DNA of 64,000 bases from Pseudanabaena sp. PCC 7367 (GTDB taxonomy: Bacteria > Cyanobacteriota > Cyanobacteriia > Pseudanabaenales > Pseudanabaenaceae), in NCBI RefSeq assembly GCF_000317065.1, contig NC_019690.1, positions 1-64,000 on the forward strand, in the 5' to 3' direction. Shown here piece after piece: positions 62,469 to 64,000 of the stretch. The translations under genes and the position numbers were made by a program. Below the pieces are notes generated by a model that was not told the DNA's origin, searched no databases, and saw only the letters and a program-made list of their open reading frames with translations. The first letter of the stretch is position 1, and each line of letters starts with the position of its first letter.

Positions 62469-63491
62469 CTAACGAGCCCCAATCCGCACTACATCACCAT
62501 CAAATGTTGGCAGACTAAGCACAAAAGGATCGGTTGGATAGCATAGAGCCTGCTCTTCCAAAATACCAATGGCGATTTGCTCACCCATACGCAGACTGTC
62601 GTAGTAATCAGAATAGTAATGAACACCTGCCATATTGCGACCAATCGAAATGTTCGCCGCAAGCTTGTTTAACTCACCTTCTAGCGTAAGAAAGTCACCA
62701 CCAGTAGATGGAACGAGATTCGCACCTGTGGCATCGGGAGTGTATTGAACCGCAACATCACCAGTTTGATAGAGGTCAAATACATCATTACCATTACGGC
62801 GAACAAACACAGCATCAGTATCAAAGAATGCCTTGAGAATAGTTACACACGCTCCAGCCACAGTTGCGTGACCAGCTCCATAAGAAGGGTGCATAGGCGA
62901 GCCTTCTTGAAACGCCATGGGAAGTAGAGCAGTGCCTGATGAATTGACAGCCCGAATTGCATTAATAGTAGGCGAAATGCCAGCGACAAGAGCGGAGAAT
63001 ACTGCCCCAATCTGTGGATAAGCAGTCTCGATCGCTGTTGCCTTCTCTAATCTCCCGGCCAGGGCTTCAGGACGTAGTCTAATATGATTATTAAACTTTT
63101 GATAACGCACTGCTTTCAGGGCACGAGTGGCAACTTCAGTCACAAGGGTTAAGATATGAGGCCCACCATATAGGGCAAAACCACCTGCCTGCCGAGGATG
63201 GGATTCAAGACCAGCAAAAAAGTTCCCCTGTATATCTAGACTGTTCAAAAAGAAGTTACCCTGACCAGAAAGGTTGGCAAAACCTTGATCGAATGGTGTC
63301 CGCATCGACAGCAAGATTAGGCAAGCATTTAGATATGCTTCGTACAGTGCATCATCATGCACATAGGTTGCCAGATCACGGGGAAATGTGATGAAACGAC
63401 GGGGAGCACCATTAAATAGAACCGCATTATCACGCAGATTTTCGCCATTTTGAACCCGCAACCATTCATTCCACTCCGTCATATATAGCAA
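62469..63491 (-). CDS. Vanadium-dependent haloperoxidase, N-terminus missing
   Basis: The 340 residues hold the whole vanadate-binding site of the vanadium haloperoxidase/PAP2 fold: Lys132 and Arg140 (KFNNHIRLRP), Ser203 and His208 (PSYGAGHA), Arg285 and the axial His291 (GRNMAGVHYYSD). Bacterial bromoperoxidase-type members are usually about 600 residues, so 250 or so N-terminal residues seem lost. The frame stays open upstream to at least 63540, where an oppositely oriented IS630-type gene begins, and the only nearby starts are TTG 63491 and ATG 63482. The IS is the likely cause of truncation. IS21 copy 2 ends 28 bp past its stop. Activity of the remnant is doubtful. Confidence 0.85.
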   Translation of the reverse strand: MLYMTEWNEWLRVQNGENLRDNAVLFNGAPRRFITFPRDLATYVHDDALYEAYLNACLILLSMRTPFDQGFANLSGQGNFFLNSLDIQGNFFAGLESHPRQAGGFALYGGPHILTLVTEVATRALKAVRYQKFNNHIRLRPEALAGRLEKATAIETAYPQIGAVFSALVAGISPTINAIRAVNSSGTALLPMAFQEGSPMHPSYGAGHATVAGACVTILKAFFDTDAVFVRRNGNDVFDLYQTGDVAVQYTPDATGANLVPSTGGDFLTLEGELNKLAANISIGRNMAGVHYYSDYYDSLRMGEQIAIGILEEQALCYPTDPFVLSLPTFDGDVVRIGAR

Positions 63492-63540
63492 TTCCAGATG
63501 ATTATAGAGAATAATAGAGGGTAGTATATGTTGAGAAGAT

Positions 63541-64000
63541 ATGCCCCTAGAAGAATTTATCGCCAGTAACCCAGACCCGCGCGAGATGAAACGCGCATTA
63601 GCAGTACAAATGCGTCTTAAGGAGATGAAACACCATGAAATTCAACCAATCCTAGGCGTGAGTTCAAACTATATCAGCCGCTGGGAGAGAAAGTATAGAG
63701 AGCAAGGCATAGCAGGTTTGAGGCTAGGCCATAAAGGCAGTGCGGGCTTTTTGAGTAAGGTAGAGCGTCAGGCGGTAGTTGAATGGATCGCTCAAGAAAG
63801 GCAACGTACAGTATCTGAAGTAGTTGAACATATAGCCCAGAACTATGGAGTGATATACCGTTCGGTGCAAAGCTATTACGATTTGCTCAAAAGTGCTGGC
63901 ATGAGTTGGCATAAGGGGAGAAAAAAAGCCCCAGGTATGATGCATCTGTGGTGCACGAGCATAACCAAATGATTAACAATTGGCTTAAGTCTCATCAACC
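63541..64000 (+). CDS. IS630-type transposase, 5' part, cut by window end
   Basis: The first frame (63541-63972) encodes helix-turn-helix units: MKRALAVQMRLKEMKHHEIQPILGVSSNYISRWERKYRE and a second from KVERQAVVEWIAQERQ to YDLLKSAGMSWHKGRKK. At a run of seven A (63921-63927) a -1 shift continues as SPRYDASVVHEHNQMINNWLKSHQ to the window edge, while the zero frame ends soon after. This is the same frameshift design as the IS630 at 35.6 kb, but a different element. The DDE domain lies beyond the window. Its left end falls inside the haloperoxidase gene. Confidence 0.85.

Overview
The window comes from a cyanobacterium. The HIP1 octamer GCGATCGC is very frequent, there is a psaK gene (photosystem I subunit X), and several families are cyanobacterial hallmarks: DUF928, TPR-CHAT, CHASE2-GGDEF, a cyanobacterial-type PEP-CTERM tail and an ethylene-receptor-like kinase. 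The species cannot be fixed from the sequence. The DNA looks like a large plasmid or chromid, or a chromosome carrying an integrated plasmid. It holds a RepA_C-type replication gene beside iterons and a DnaA box (37.4-38.5 kb), two unrelated ParA partition modules (5.9-7.0 kb and 42.0-43.5 kb), a higBA-like toxin-antitoxin pair and many mobile elements.

Layout. 1-3.9 kb: a ~303-bp tandem repeat, an unknown gene, an exported PEP-CTERM-like protein, DUF928 and a 45-residue gene. 4.1-7.0 kb: a Uma2-family protein, an unknown AT-rich gene, an orphan DUF433 antitoxin and parA with its partner. 7.3-16.2 kb: a fragment of a surface protein, an NfeD-like/flotillin operon, TPR-CHAT, a response regulator-kinase and an IS630 remnant. 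16.4-22.6 kb: a two-gene phosphorelay operon whose first gene has an ethylene-binding-type membrane domain and whose second supplies an HPt domain. 22.6-27.3 kb: mostly non-coding, with one pseudogene and two small genes. 27.3-35.6 kb: CHASE2-GGDEF cyclase, psaK, sulfurtransferase plus membrane protein with a divergent LuxR regulator, and small genes. 35.6-43.9 kb: IS630, repA and origin, an IS21 element that cuts the start of a higB-like toxin, higA, and parA2 with its partner. 44-48 kb: a cytosine-5 DNA methyltransferase fused to an IS1 InsA-like DNA-binding domain, then a complete group II intron. 48.5-58.8 kb: a 3,077-residue RHS/YD-repeat protein with a candidate permuted papain-fold C-terminus, followed by a SUMF1/FGE-fold protein. 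59-64 kb: a catalytic-domain-only tyrosine recombinase beside large palindromes, a second identical IS21, a vanadium haloperoxidase lacking its N-terminus, and an IS630-type transposase cut by the window end.

How they fit together. The left half is rich in membrane and sensory functions: a flotillin scaffold, phosphorelay kinases, c-di-GMP synthesis, and the DUF928/CHAT/CHASE2 set that I recall as recurring in cyanobacteria. The right half is plasmid maintenance plus accessory cargo. The two IS21 copies are identical, so they moved recently or were kept identical by recombination. Copy 1 has a target duplication and is a simple insertion. Copy 2 has none and may mark a rearrangement joint. 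The strongest novelty candidates are the methyltransferase-InsA fusion, the RHS-FGE pair, the ethylene-receptor-like phosphorelay and the recombinase with its paired palindromes.
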